64,000 nt of DNA from the NCBI GenBank assembly GCA_017625435.1, contig JAGAKX010000061.1:1-64000 (forward strand), read 5' to 3'. Both the position numbers and the translations under genes were made by a program. This document shows, piece by piece, positions 36,001 to 43,580 of this stretch (its first letter is position 1; each line of letters starts with the position of its first letter). The stretch is from Clostridia bacterium (lineage in GTDB: Bacteria; Bacillota; Clostridia; Oscillospirales; Acutalibacteraceae). The notes below the pieces were generated by a model. The model made no database searches and was not told the DNA's origin. It worked only from the letters and a program-made list of their open reading frames with translations.

Positions 36001-36561
36001 CTGTCAGCCCATATAAATACAAAGATTGTCGCTGAAATTCCTGCAACCTCAGAAAACGTGGGCTATACGTCAGGTATTTATTGTGAGGATTGTCAGAGGT
36101 TTATTTCGGGACATATTGAAATCCCGAAAATTGAAGCAGGTTTTACCGATTCCGAAAACGCAAAAGAAGCAGGCGGATATATTTTTGTCAATTGTTCATT
36201 TGCAGCTGAAGAGCTTCTCTTGCAGGCAGGCACGGGTGCTGTTATTACGGACAGAGAAGGAAATGCTCTTTCTTCCGATAATCTTCCCGGAACGGGTATG
36301 ACATTAACACTTTCAAACGGAAAGCAATATACCGTTATTGTTTCAGGTGATGTTGACGGTGACGGTGCTGTATCTTCTTCCGACGCAAGGCTTGTGCTTC
36401 GTGCGGCTGTCGGACTTGAGCAGTATAAGGAAAATTCCAATGAGTATTTGGCTGCAGATGTTGAAAATAACAGCAATCTTTCTGCATCGGATGCAAGAAG
36501 GATACTGCGTGCAGCTGTAGGCCTTGAAAAGCTTTATATAGTGAAAAAGGATTTGCTATGA
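33076..36561 (+). CDS. Secreted dockerin protein with two CUB-like domains and 86-residue repeats
   Basis: 1161 residues. The signal peptide ends near TVSA (32). Two similar CUB-like domains follow (around HPYTDNMNETYGYTV and HPYNNNADETYSISV). Three ~42-residue Cys-pair repeats come next (CSRCDYTTYEEIP). Six exact-length 86-residue repeats then run over 34366-35913 with a partial seventh (VGYTAGVYCDDCEKYVSGH). The protein ends in a dockerin (SSSDARLVLRAAVGLE, SASDARRILRAAVGLE). No enzyme domain is visible; it may bind surfaces or glycans and attach to a cohesin scaffold. GAAGGAG precedes the ATG. A terminator follows at 36566. Confidence 0.8.
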   Translation: MNRVIRTVLSTVICCLVMILSFSVMLITVSADTGGNFYRTTASANCIYGYSLTDNGVWQTVLPPTCTENGLKIYTGTQNADVLIEKTQSYPESPHPYTDNMNETYGYTVPGAVALRVVFSPSTAFEDGYDNLIIYDKNNNETGVYSGTALAGAAVTVPGDTLKMLLKTDGSSTEYGFTVESITPVFAETSHPYNNNADETYSISVEGAHKLVLYFSESTETEENFDIIGIYDNEDNLLGEYSGTQLSGQTVTVFGDSCRITFASDYSNTAYGFRIDNVEAYKTVMQYPEGTEQEIPALGHDITVYSAKEPDCTDSGWYEYEACSRCDYTTYKEIPALGHNEIPHEAKPADCTEDGWLEYVTCSRCSYTTYEAVSAYGHNIINHIPQDATCISVGWEAYETCSRCDYTTYEEIPVDADNHLSTRTVKTTEPTCSAVGYTAGVYCDDCEKYVSGHREIGIDTEAHKWDKGIITTIATCKVNGVKTYTCEHNSGHTYTENLGLNMSNHKNVKLKDATEPTCSAIGYTAGVYCADCEKYISGHREIGIDTEAHKWDKGTITTVATCTVNGVKTYTCEHNSGHTYTENLGLNMNNHKNVKLKDATEPTCSEVGYTAGVYCADCEKYVSGHREIGIDTEAHKWDNGEITTVATCKHRGTKTYICLNNPDHTYTENLGFNLSNHVNTKDAEAVLPTCSDVGYTAGVYCNDCERYISGHNEIGINADNHKWNQGEITVSASCREAGIRTYTCEYDENHIYTEELGLNKNNHKNISLKEATAPTCSAVGFTAGVYCNDCREYISGHKEIATDTSAHHWDAGKLTIAATCKVSGIKTYTCQHNSAHTYTESLGTDASNHINTSCIAEINATCSSVGYTAGVYCNDCEKYVSGHKEIGMNTDNHKWNSGEITAAASCNVRGKKTYTCENNKEHTYTESLGFDVSNHVNIKASEQTAPTCSSPGYTEGLYCCDCQKYISGHNEIAKDLSAHINTKIVAEIPATSENVGYTSGIYCEDCQRFISGHIEIPKIEAGFTDSENAKEAGGYIFVNCSFAAEELLLQAGTGAVITDREGNALSSDNLPGTGMTLTLSNGKQYTVIVSGDVDGDGAVSSSDARLVLRAAVGLEQYKENSNEYLAADVENNSNLSASDARRILRAAVGLEKLYIVKKDLL
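34366..36045 (+). repeat. Six tandem 258-bp coding repeats plus a partial copy
   Basis: The same codon landmark (ACCTGYTC, encoding Thr-Cys-Ser) recurs at 34366, 34624, 34882, 35140, 35398, 35656 and 35914, each exactly 258 bp apart. A half-period copy begins near 36046. Each unit holds two halves, each with its own pair of cysteines. The second and third units are almost identical in DNA. Confidence 0.85.
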
Positions 36562-36565
36562 TTTC

Positions 36566-36603
36566 AGAGAGAAGCTGAGTTAAGGCTTCTCTCTTGCTTT
36601 TTG
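36566..36603 (+). terminator. Rho-independent terminator
   Basis: AGAGAGAAGC and GCTTCTCTCT form a 10-bp stem, followed by a T-rich tail. Confidence 0.75.
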
Positions 36604-36675
36604 AAAACGTGATGATATAATAATCATAAAGGCAAGTGCCTTGTGTAAAAAAGAAAACACGGACGGCGGCGGAAT

Positions 36676-37788
36676 ATGAAAAATAAGGTTTTGTGCGGTG
36701 CTGATGTTATCAAACGTGACGGATACAGTTTTGAAGGGAAATGCGGACTTATAACCAATCACACGGGAGTACTGCGGGAACTTACCTTAACTGCAGATTT
36801 ATTAAGTGAAATGTGTAATCTTGTCGCCCTTTTTGCCCCCGAGCACGGTGTAAGAGGCGACCGTCAGGCAGGGGATGACATCGGCTTTTACACCGATGAA
36901 AAAACGGGACTTCCCGTTTACAGCTTATTCACAGAAGATGTTACGGAAGCCGAAAAAATCCTATCCTCTCTTGATACCGTGATTTATGATATTCAGGATG
37001 TTGGTGCACGGTTTTATACCTATCAGTATACAATGACCGATGCTATGAAGCTTTGCGCGCAAAACGGAGTAAGGTTTGTGGTTCTCGACCGTCCCAATCC
37101 CTTAGGCGGAATTAAGGCAGAGGGTACTGTTCTTGAGAGAGACTATGCTTCCTTTACGGGAAGATTCCCCACTCCCACAAGAGCTGCTCTTACAGTAGGT
37201 GAATTCGCCCTTATGATGAATGAAACAGAGGACATCGGATGTAATCTTACTGTTATTCCGATGGAGAGCTGGAAAAGGAAAATGTATTATGATGATACGG
37301 ATCTTGTGTTTATTCAGCCGTCACCAAATATCCCTACTGTTGATGCTGCTTTCTGCTATATCGGTAACTGCATTTTTGAGGATACCAATATCAGCGAGGG
37401 CAGAGGAACGACCAAGCCCTTTGAAATGATAGGTGCACCGTGGCTTGACAGCGAAAAAATAATTGAACGTATAGGAAAAGCTGACGGTGTGATTCTGAGA
37501 CCCTGTTCATTTATTCCGACCTTTTCAGATTATAAGGATTCCTTCTGTCACGGAATTCAGTTTCATATAACGGACAGGAATACCTTCAGACCTTTTGAAA
37601 CAGGTATAAGAATTCTCGATGCCGTAAAACGGACCCATAAGGAATTTGAAATATATCACGATATCGTATATCTCTTAGGAAATGCTGATGTTTTTGCCGA
37701 TGATTTCAACGTGAATTCATTTTTGGAAAAGCACAGACAAAGAGTAAAAGAATGGCAGGAATACTCTGAAAAGTGGTATCTTTATTGA
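36676..37788 (+). CDS. namZ: Exo-beta-N-acetylmuramidase NamZ (DUF1343)
   Basis: 370 residues, covering the whole DUF1343 family (GH171; B. subtilis NamZ/YbbC). Family motifs are present: GLITNHTGV, FAPEHGVRG, YDIQDVGARFYTYQYTM, LDRPNPLGG and EGRGTTKPFE. The enzyme removes non-reducing MurNAc from peptidoglycan fragments. B. subtilis NamZ is exported, but this one begins MKNKVLCGADVI without a signal peptide, so it may act on imported fragments. Its ribosome site is weak. Remains of a MurQ/kinase pair occur at 61737, far away in the window. Confidence 0.85.
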   Translation: MKNKVLCGADVIKRDGYSFEGKCGLITNHTGVLRELTLTADLLSEMCNLVALFAPEHGVRGDRQAGDDIGFYTDEKTGLPVYSLFTEDVTEAEKILSSLDTVIYDIQDVGARFYTYQYTMTDAMKLCAQNGVRFVVLDRPNPLGGIKAEGTVLERDYASFTGRFPTPTRAALTVGEFALMMNETEDIGCNLTVIPMESWKRKMYYDDTDLVFIQPSPNIPTVDAAFCYIGNCIFEDTNISEGRGTTKPFEMIGAPWLDSEKIIERIGKADGVILRPCSFIPTFSDYKDSFCHGIQFHITDRNTFRPFETGIRILDAVKRTHKEFEIYHDIVYLLGNADVFADDFNVNSFLEKHRQRVKEWQEYSEKWYLY

Positions 37789-37845
37789 TTTTTTACATTC
37801 AGCTATAGCTTTTTCTAAAGATTAACGGATGTTAATATTCATTGC

Positions 37846-37874
37846 TTGATGCAACGAAGGAATGTAAATACAAT
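37846..37874 (+). promoter_or_regulatory. Promoter of the XRE membrane regulator
   Basis: TTGATG (37846-37851) and TACAAT (37869-37874) with a 17-bp spacer. It lies inside a longer upstream extension of the frame, which argues against that extension being translated. Confidence 0.6.
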
Positions 37875-37911
37875 TATCAATGAAATTATATTTACAAGGA
37901 GGTCACCGCTT

Positions 37912-38454
37912 ATGTTAAGTGACAATATTAAAAATCTTCGGAAATCAAAGGGCTTATCCCAGGATGAGCTTGCAGCAAAGCTGAATGTAGTAAGACAGAC
38001 TGTGTCAAAGTGGGAAAACGGCTTGTCCGTTCCCGACTCGGAAATGCTGATTATTATTGCAGAGGAGCTTGACACCTCTGTCAGTATTCTTCTGGATGAA
38101 ACAGTAAAGCCGGATGAGGACTCCGAGCTTAAAATTCTGTCTTCAAAGCTTGAAATTATCAATAAGCAGATAGCACAGCAGAATGAAGCCCGCAGAAAAA
38201 CACGAAGAACGGTTTTTATTGCTTCCTTTGCCGTTTCATTGTGTGTTTTGATAAGCGGTCTTATACGGTATATCTATTACATCTGTTCGATGTATGACAT
38301 CAATTCAAGCATCGCAATAATAGGTGGTGCCGACGGACCTACCGCTATTTTTGTTTCTGATAGAATCTTTAATCTTCCGCTTCTTTTTGTAATGCTTATA
38401 CTTGCCGGTATTTCCGCATTCGGTATATACAAAAACCGCAAAAAAGATATTTGA
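37912..38454 (+). CDS. XRE regulator with membrane tail carrying a GGADGPTAIF motif
   Basis: 180 residues. An XRE helix-turn-helix is at 1-60 (LRKSKGLSQDELAAKLNVV, then TVSKWENGLSVPD). A short linker leads to a membrane segment (about 100-122), the motif IIGGADGPTAIFVSD, and a second membrane segment. The motif is nearly that of the beta subunit of sodium-pumping decarboxylases, where it lies in the ion pathway. Here it stands alone between two helices. AAGGAGGT lies 8 nt before ATG 37912. It is probably a membrane-tethered regulator; the role of the motif is unknown. Confidence 0.75.
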   Translation: MLSDNIKNLRKSKGLSQDELAAKLNVVRQTVSKWENGLSVPDSEMLIIIAEELDTSVSILLDETVKPDEDSELKILSSKLEIINKQIAQQNEARRKTRRTVFIASFAVSLCVLISGLIRYIYYICSMYDINSSIAIIGGADGPTAIFVSDRIFNLPLLFVMLILAGISAFGIYKNRKKDI

Positions 38455-38468
38455 AAATAACAGTTTTT

Positions 38469-38493
38469 TTGCCCTCACTTCCCGTGAGGGCAA
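38469..38493 (+). terminator. Hairpin after the XRE gene
   Basis: TTGCCCTCAC and GTGAGGGCAA form a 10-bp stem. The T tail is short, so it is a probable terminator. Confidence 0.55.
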
Positions 38494-38601
38494 TTGTTAA
38501 ATATACGCAAATCCGATTACCGAAAATATTGATTTATTGCCGATTGTGTTGTATTATAATATCATCGGAGCCGATAAACTAATATTACGGAGGTTTTTCT
38601 T

Positions 38602-39378
38602 ATGTTTATGGAAGAACGACATCAGGAAATATCAGATATAATCAAGCTGAACGGTAAAATTACAATTTCCGAAATAACTGAAAAATACGGAATATCAGAT
38701 GAATCTGCAAGACGAGACTTGCGATTGCTTGAGCAGAAAGGCATCTGCAAAAGAACTCACGGCGGAGCAATTGTTTTAGGTCAGGTAAGCGTCAGACCAC
38801 CTTTAAACCGTCAGTATGACAATATGCCGATATTCCCTAATTATAAAGCAATTGCAGAAATTGCAGTTAAAGAAATCAAAGAAAATGACATTGTTTATCT
38901 TACAAGCGGTTCATTCGGACACATTGTTATATCTATTCTGCCAAAGAATATTCATTTCACAGTAGTTGTAAACTGTGTTGACTTTGCAAAGGAACTGAGA
39001 GAGTTTGAAAATATTGATGTTTATATCGCAGGCGGAAAAATGCGTAAAAGCGGCTCTGTTGTTGACACTTTTGCAATAGATTTTGTAAGCAAGCTGCACT
39101 TTGATGTTTGTTTTATCACGGGCTCGGGATTAACAGCCGATTTCGGACTTTCCAACGGTTCTGATGAAACTGCAACTTTCCAGCGAACGGTTCTAAAAAA
39201 CAGCAGAAAGAAATGTCTTCTGATGCCTAGTACAAAAGTCGGTGTAAATTCTTTTGTAAAGGTCTGCGGTGTCAACGAATTCAATATGGTTATTACCGAC
39301 CGGGACTGTGCCGAAGAACAGATTACTGCTCTTGAAGATACGGGTATCAGAGTTGTTGTTGCAGAGGAACCGAAATGA
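38602..39378 (+). CDS. DeoR/GlpR-family transcriptional regulator
   Basis: 258 residues. The N-terminal DeoR helix-turn-helix has the family signature ESARRDLRLLEQKG followed by KRTHGGA (about 6-60). A C-terminal sugar-phosphate sensing domain follows (VYLTSGSFGHIVISIL, ITGSGLTADFGLSN, MPSTKVGVNSFVKV). Such proteins usually repress sugar-catabolism genes until a phosphorylated sugar binds. GGAGG lies 8 nt before the ATG. It overlaps a small Cro-like gene by four bases, and a GH31 gene follows, so it may control that enzyme. Confidence 0.85.
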   Translation: MFMEERHQEISDIIKLNGKITISEITEKYGISDESARRDLRLLEQKGICKRTHGGAIVLGQVSVRPPLNRQYDNMPIFPNYKAIAEIAVKEIKENDIVYLTSGSFGHIVISILPKNIHFTVVVNCVDFAKELREFENIDVYIAGGKMRKSGSVVDTFAIDFVSKLHFDVCFITGSGLTADFGLSNGSDETATFQRTVLKNSRKKCLLMPSTKVGVNSFVKVCGVNEFNMVITDRDCAEEQITALEDTGIRVVVAEEPK

Positions 39379-39572
39379 GCAGAGAAACAAAGCTTCGGAA
39401 CCTGATTTTAGACAGATATACGAGTTTGCGCCAATTTGCCATTGAAGCAGATATTCCATACAGCACTCTTATGACCTTACTGTCCCGTGATGTGGGCGGT
39501 GCATCCTTTGATGTGATAATAAAAATCTGCAAACAGTTAGAAGTTGACCCGATGGAGTTTTGCGGCGGCTGA
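39375..39572 (+). CDS. Small Cro/C1-type helix-turn-helix protein
   Basis: 65 residues, a single XRE-like domain (YTSLRQFAIEADIPYSTLM, then FDVIIKICKQLEVDPMEF). It starts inside the DeoR stop codon (ATGA), so translation is coupled. Stand-alone domains of this size act as small repressors or as helper DNA-binding subunits. The coupling to a DeoR protein is unusual and may indicate joint control of the GH31 gene. Confidence 0.75.
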   Translation: MSRETKLRNLILDRYTSLRQFAIEADIPYSTLMTLLSRDVGGASFDVIIKICKQLEVDPMEFCGG

Positions 39573-39638
39573 AAAAATATGTTTATTTATCACCGGGATA
39601 ATGCTATAATGAATTCATAAACCTGAAAGGAGAATGTT

Positions 39639-41591
39639 ATGAACAATCTTACAATCAAGGATAATGAACTGTTATATATGCGCTATACGGAGCTTATCAG
39701 AATTACCGCCTGCGCTAATAATGCCATTCGTTTTCAGGCATTTCCCGATTGTCAGGTTATAGAGGAAAACTATACTCTTACGCCCCGTGAAATGATAGCT
39801 GAAATTGAAGAGTCTGATAATTTTGTAACCTTTAGAAACGGTACGTTAAAGGTAAGACTTGATCCCGACGGAAAGCTTACCTTTTATAAGGATGATAAGA
39901 AAATTCTTGAAGAAAAGCCTGAGCTTACATTTCACAGCAACTACCGTCATTTCGACAACAAGGGAAGCGGTCTGTGGTCTGCAAGAGTTATGTTTGAGCC
40001 TCAGAAAAACGAGCATTTTTACGGTCTCGGTCACAGCTGGGACAATGAATTTGACCTTAAAGGCTCTTCTGTTGATATAAGAAACGTCAATGCAAAGTGT
40101 ACGATTCCCTATGTGTATTCTTCCCTTGGATACGGCTTTTTGTGGAATAACCCTTCAACAGGACTTTGCGAGTTATCTAATAACCGTACCCGTTGGAGCT
40201 GTGACTGCTGCAGATTTATGGATTTTGTGGTAATTGCAGGCAATCCCAAAGAGGTGTGCACAACGCTTTCGGATTTAACGGGATATGCTCCGGAAATGCC
40301 CGAATGGGCAACGGGCTTCTGGCAGTGCAGACTCCGCTACGAAACTCAGGAAGAGCTGCTCTCGGTTGCGAGAAGATACAAGGAGCTCGGTATTCCTCTT
40401 TCCGTAATTATTGCCGACTATTTCCATTGGACCGAGCAGGGTGATTACAAATTTGATCCGAAATACTGGCCCGACGTAAAGGCAATGACCGATGAACTTC
40501 ACGCTATGGGCACGAAGCTTATGGTGTCAACGTGGCCTACAATCAATAACAACAGTGAAAACTATTGGTTTATGCGCAATAACAATATGCTTATGCGTAC
40601 CACAAGAGGTCCGGACAGAGTTTTCGACTTTTACGGATGGCAGAATGAAATTGACGTTACAAATCCTGCAACAAGGGAGTTTGTATGGAAAAAGCTTAAA
40701 GAAAACTACATAGATAACGGTGTTGATGCACTGTGGTTTGACGAAGCAGAGCCTGAAATTCACCCTGAAAATTTTGATAACCTTATATGGTATAAGGGCA
40801 GGGGAGATATGGTTGCACTCTTATATCCCTATTACTATTCAAAAATGGCTTATGACGGCTTAAAGTCCATAGGACGGGACGATATAATTACCCTTACGAG
40901 GTGCGCATATCTCGGCAGTCAGAAATTCGGTTCTCTTGTGTGGTCGGGTGATATTGAATCCACTTTTGAAAGCCTCGCCTGTCAGGTAAAGGCAGGACTT
41001 AATATGTCAATGTGCGGCATACCCTGGTGGAACACGGACATCGGTGGTTTTTACGGTGCGGATATTACAAGCGACTACTTTAAGGAGCTTATAGTGCGTT
41101 GGTTCCAGTTCGGGCTTTTCAGCCCCGTAATGCGTCTTCACGGCTCACGAATCCGCCATTTTGAGCCTACCCCGGGGCTTCTTGAACCAAGCGGTGACCC
41201 TAATGAAATATGGAGCTTCGGTGAAGAAAACTTTGAAATTCTCAAAAATCTCATTTTCATCCGTGAAAAATTAAGACCCTACATAAAATCACTGATGGAT
41301 ATTGCAAGCGAGAGGGGATATCCTGTAATGCGGCCTATGTTCTTCGATTTCCCCGATGATGATAGCTGTTATTCTCTTGACAGTCAGTATATGTTCGGAA
41401 GCGATATTCTTTTTGCGCCCATAGTTGAAAGAGGGCAGACCGTTAAAACAGTATATATCCCCGACGGAGAATGGATTCTTACAAAGGACAAAAAGGCTTA
41501 CACTAAGGGCACCTACGAAATTACCGCAGAAATTGACGAATTCGTAGCCTTTGTAAAATCAGGCTCTGATGTAATAAAATGCTTCCGATAA
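39639..41591 (+). CDS. GH31 family alpha-glycosidase
   Basis: 650 residues, cytoplasmic (no signal peptide). An N-terminal galactose-mutarotase-like beta domain is followed by a (beta/alpha)8 barrel. The nucleophile is probably Asp368 in DALWFDEAEPE, and the acid/base Asp438 in LVWSGDIEST. RLHGSRIRHFEP and GIPWWNTDIGGF are typical of the family. Members cleave alpha-glucosides, alpha-xylosides or sulfoquinovosides; the substrate cannot be told by eye. AAGGAG lies 6-8 nt before the ATG. The DeoR/Cro pair upstream may regulate it. Confidence 0.85.
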   Translation: MNNLTIKDNELLYMRYTELIRITACANNAIRFQAFPDCQVIEENYTLTPREMIAEIEESDNFVTFRNGTLKVRLDPDGKLTFYKDDKKILEEKPELTFHSNYRHFDNKGSGLWSARVMFEPQKNEHFYGLGHSWDNEFDLKGSSVDIRNVNAKCTIPYVYSSLGYGFLWNNPSTGLCELSNNRTRWSCDCCRFMDFVVIAGNPKEVCTTLSDLTGYAPEMPEWATGFWQCRLRYETQEELLSVARRYKELGIPLSVIIADYFHWTEQGDYKFDPKYWPDVKAMTDELHAMGTKLMVSTWPTINNNSENYWFMRNNNMLMRTTRGPDRVFDFYGWQNEIDVTNPATREFVWKKLKENYIDNGVDALWFDEAEPEIHPENFDNLIWYKGRGDMVALLYPYYYSKMAYDGLKSIGRDDIITLTRCAYLGSQKFGSLVWSGDIESTFESLACQVKAGLNMSMCGIPWWNTDIGGFYGADITSDYFKELIVRWFQFGLFSPVMRLHGSRIRHFEPTPGLLEPSGDPNEIWSFGEENFEILKNLIFIREKLRPYIKSLMDIASERGYPVMRPMFFDFPDDDSCYSLDSQYMFGSDILFAPIVERGQTVKTVYIPDGEWILTKDKKAYTKGTYEITAEIDEFVAFVKSGSDVIKCFR

Positions 41592-41612
41592 GAAAGGTTT
41601 TTCGGTACTGAT

Positions 41613-42683
41613 ATGAAATATATTTTAAGACATTGGCTGAATTCAATTTTAAGAAATTTTACTTTGGCATATTTTAAGAAATCAACGGAAACGGCAGATG
41701 TAAAAGAAGGCAAGGTGTTTCTGTCACCGGCTATTCTGATTTTCGGAATAATAATGACGGTTATTATTTTAATCCCTGCCGTAATTTGTTTGTTTATAGA
41801 CGGATATCGGATGCTTTCTGTCTTTTTGGTGATTTTTTCTCTTCTCAGCTTTTCTATGGTTCTCGGCTACATCAATTGCAGGATTTATTATGATGATGAC
41901 GGGTTTGTTGCTAAGAATATACTCGGAATAAAAAGAAAATTTACTTATGATGAGGTCACGGGAATAAAAGTTAATACTCACGAAAAATATATTATTGCGG
42001 GAAAGCGTAAGGTAATGATTGATGAGTATGCCATAGGCGGAAATGAATTTATTAATTTTGTCCGCCGCAAATACGGAATTCTTCACAATGGACGGCATCT
42101 TCCTTTAGTGTATAAAACAAAATTTGATTTGTTTAACGGACACGTTCAGGATGCAGAGATTCTTTTATTCGGCTACATTCTCGGCTTTGTTGCCTGTATC
42201 GGTTTTTTGGTTTTTACGGTTTGTGCCGTTTTTGTGCCGATGACCGAAAACAATACGACAGAACAGACGCTGTGCTTTCAATATTGCGAGGTGCAGCGAA
42301 AGGAGGTTATTTTAACTACCGTTGATAATCAGGTACTAAAAATCCGTTTTATTGATGAACAGTTTTCCCCTGAAGCCGTAAAGGCTGTCTGTGACGGCGA
42401 AACGGAATTAACCGTTTACTGTGATCACGTAAATCCGAAATATGAAAAAAGCTTTTATCAGATAAAGGCAATCAAAGAAAATGAAAACTACATCCTGAGC
42501 TTTGACGAAACTCACAGATTGCATAAACAGGAATATTTACCGTTGCTTGTTTTTCCTGTTTTTTTCCTGCTTTTGTGGACAGGATTTGTTGTAACATCTG
42601 TTGTAGTCGGAAGAAATCCGAAAAAATACAGTAAAAAGCTTGTAAAAAAGCTGTTTGCAGACAGAAAGGTTAGATATTTTTAA
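41613..42683 (+). CDS. Membrane protein with PH-like domain
   Basis: 356 residues. Two membrane segments (about 38-62 and 67-86) are followed by a bacterial PH-like strand pattern (IYYDDDGFVAKNILGIKRKF, then DEVTGIKV and NEFINFVRRKY). Another membrane segment lies at about 186-209, then an outer domain, and a final segment near residue 313. It resembles DUF6560-type proteins. Function unknown. The nearest ribosome-site candidate (GAAAGG) is far from the ATG, so the start is less certain. A terminator follows at 42694. Confidence 0.55.
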   Translation: MKYILRHWLNSILRNFTLAYFKKSTETADVKEGKVFLSPAILIFGIIMTVIILIPAVICLFIDGYRMLSVFLVIFSLLSFSMVLGYINCRIYYDDDGFVAKNILGIKRKFTYDEVTGIKVNTHEKYIIAGKRKVMIDEYAIGGNEFINFVRRKYGILHNGRHLPLVYKTKFDLFNGHVQDAEILLFGYILGFVACIGFLVFTVCAVFVPMTENNTTEQTLCFQYCEVQRKEVILTTVDNQVLKIRFIDEQFSPEAVKAVCDGETELTVYCDHVNPKYEKSFYQIKAIKENENYILSFDETHRLHKQEYLPLLVFPVFFLLLWTGFVVTSVVVGRNPKKYSKKLVKKLFADRKVRYF

Positions 42684-42693
42684 TCTTATTCAA

Positions 42694-42723
42694 GGTGCCG
42701 TTTTTTTTGCGGCATCTTTTTTT
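42694..42723 (+). terminator. Rho-independent terminator
   Basis: GGTGCCG and CGGCATC (one wobble) enclose a T/G loop and are followed by seven T residues. Confidence 0.7.
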
Positions 42724-42724
42724 G

Positions 42725-42753
42725 TTGAAATTGTCGGAAATATGTGTTATAAT
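42725..42753 (+). promoter_or_regulatory. Promoter of the riboswitch transcript
   Basis: TTGAAA (42725-42730) and TATAAT (42748-42753), spacer 17 bp. The start would be near 42760, directly at the 5' end of the riboswitch. Confidence 0.65.
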
Positions 42754-42759
42754 TTCCCC

Positions 42760-43015
42760 GACAAAAGAATAGACGCAGATCATCGGATGTATTTTATATC
42801 CGTTGTCGGGTGCAAATCTGTGCTCGGGGATAAGGAAATTGCGGTGCAAGTCCGCAGCAACAGCCATTACCGTAACTCCGTTTTTTTCGGTCAAGTCGGA
42901 ATGCTTATCGGTCTGTGACACGTAAAGGTCTCTTGGGCAAAGAAGGGGAGGCGGTGTGAAATTCAGTCGGACTTCGGTCTGACCGTTCCGGTATGGCAGG
43001 ATACCGCAGTTTAAT
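42760..43015 (+). promoter_or_regulatory. Cobalamin riboswitch
   Basis: The leader contains the core GCGGTGCAAGTCCGCAGC, then ACCGTAACTCCG, and AGTCGGAA further on, in the order seen in cobalamin (AdoCbl-type) riboswitches. Further hairpins follow (GTCGGAC/GTCTGAC and CGGTAT/ATACCG), and a terminator ends the leader at 43019. The downstream genes, a DUF4430 lipoprotein and an ECF S-component, fit vitamin B12 uptake. The limits are approximate; the 5' end comes from the promoter. Confidence 0.75.
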
Positions 43016-43018
43016 CAC

Positions 43019-43050
43019 AAAGTACCCTTTCTGAAGGGTACTTTTATTTT
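43019..43050 (+). terminator. Riboswitch-controlled terminator
   Basis: AAGTACCCTT, loop TCTG, AAGGGTACTTTT and a T-rich tail lie between the cobalamin aptamer and the first start codon. Its formation probably responds to the ligand. Confidence 0.8.
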
Positions 43051-43094
43051 ATCCTTTTGTGCTATTTTTTTGAAAAATGAAAGGATTGAAAAAA

Positions 43095-43580
43095 ATGAAA
43101 AATGTAAAATCTCTTGTTGTATTGATTCTTGCGGCTTTCTGTGTTTTAAGTCTTGTCTCCTGCGGCAATTCCACAGAAACAACCACGGAAGCTCCTGCTG
43201 TTGAAACCACCGCCTTGTCTGAAAACGACACAACCGAAGAGGCAGGTCTCTGGGCAGATGCCGTTTATACCGAGGATAAAGAATTCGGTGAGGGTGCAAA
43301 AACTCTTGTCTGTGAAGTAAAGGCAGAGGATAAGACAGTTACCTTTACGGTAAAGACTGACAAGAAAACTGTAGGCGAAGCTCTTATAGAGCACGGTCTT
43401 GTTGAAGGAGACGAGGGCCCTTACGGACTTTATATCAAAAAAGTAAACGGTATTCTTGCTGATTATGACGTAAATCAGTGCTATTGGGCGTTTTATATTG
43501 ACGGTGAAATGGCAAATTCCGGTGTTGACGGCACCGATATTGCGGAAGGTGTAACATATCAGCTTGTTTATTCAAAATAA
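43095..43580 (+). CDS. DUF4430 lipoprotein, probable cobalamin-binding protein
   Basis: 161 residues. The lipoprotein signal ends LSLVSC, with Cys23. A short Thr/Glu linker leads to a DUF4430 domain (VTFTVKTDKKTVGEALIEHG, then GPYGLYIKKVNG and YWAFYIDGE), related to the C-terminal domain of transcobalamin. The cobalamin riboswitch directly upstream supports a role in capturing B12 at the cell surface. ATG 43095 has AAAGGA about 9 nt upstream. It overlaps the next gene, an ECF S-component, by 17 bp. Confidence 0.8.
   Translation: MKNVKSLVVLILAAFCVLSLVSCGNSTETTTEAPAVETTALSENDTTEEAGLWADAVYTEDKEFGEGAKTLVCEVKAEDKTVTFTVKTDKKTVGEALIEHGLVEGDEGPYGLYIKKVNGILADYDVNQCYWAFYIDGEMANSGVDGTDIAEGVTYQLVYSK

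Noticed and set aside
34366..36045. Regular spacing suggested a CRISPR or satellite array
   Set aside because: The period is 258 bp, a multiple of three, and lies inside one continuous coding frame with a signal peptide and a dockerin.
37846..37911. Upstream ATG extending the XRE membrane regulator
   Set aside because: The ATG coincides with the -35 region of a good promoter, while ATG 37912 has a strong AAGGAGGT site.
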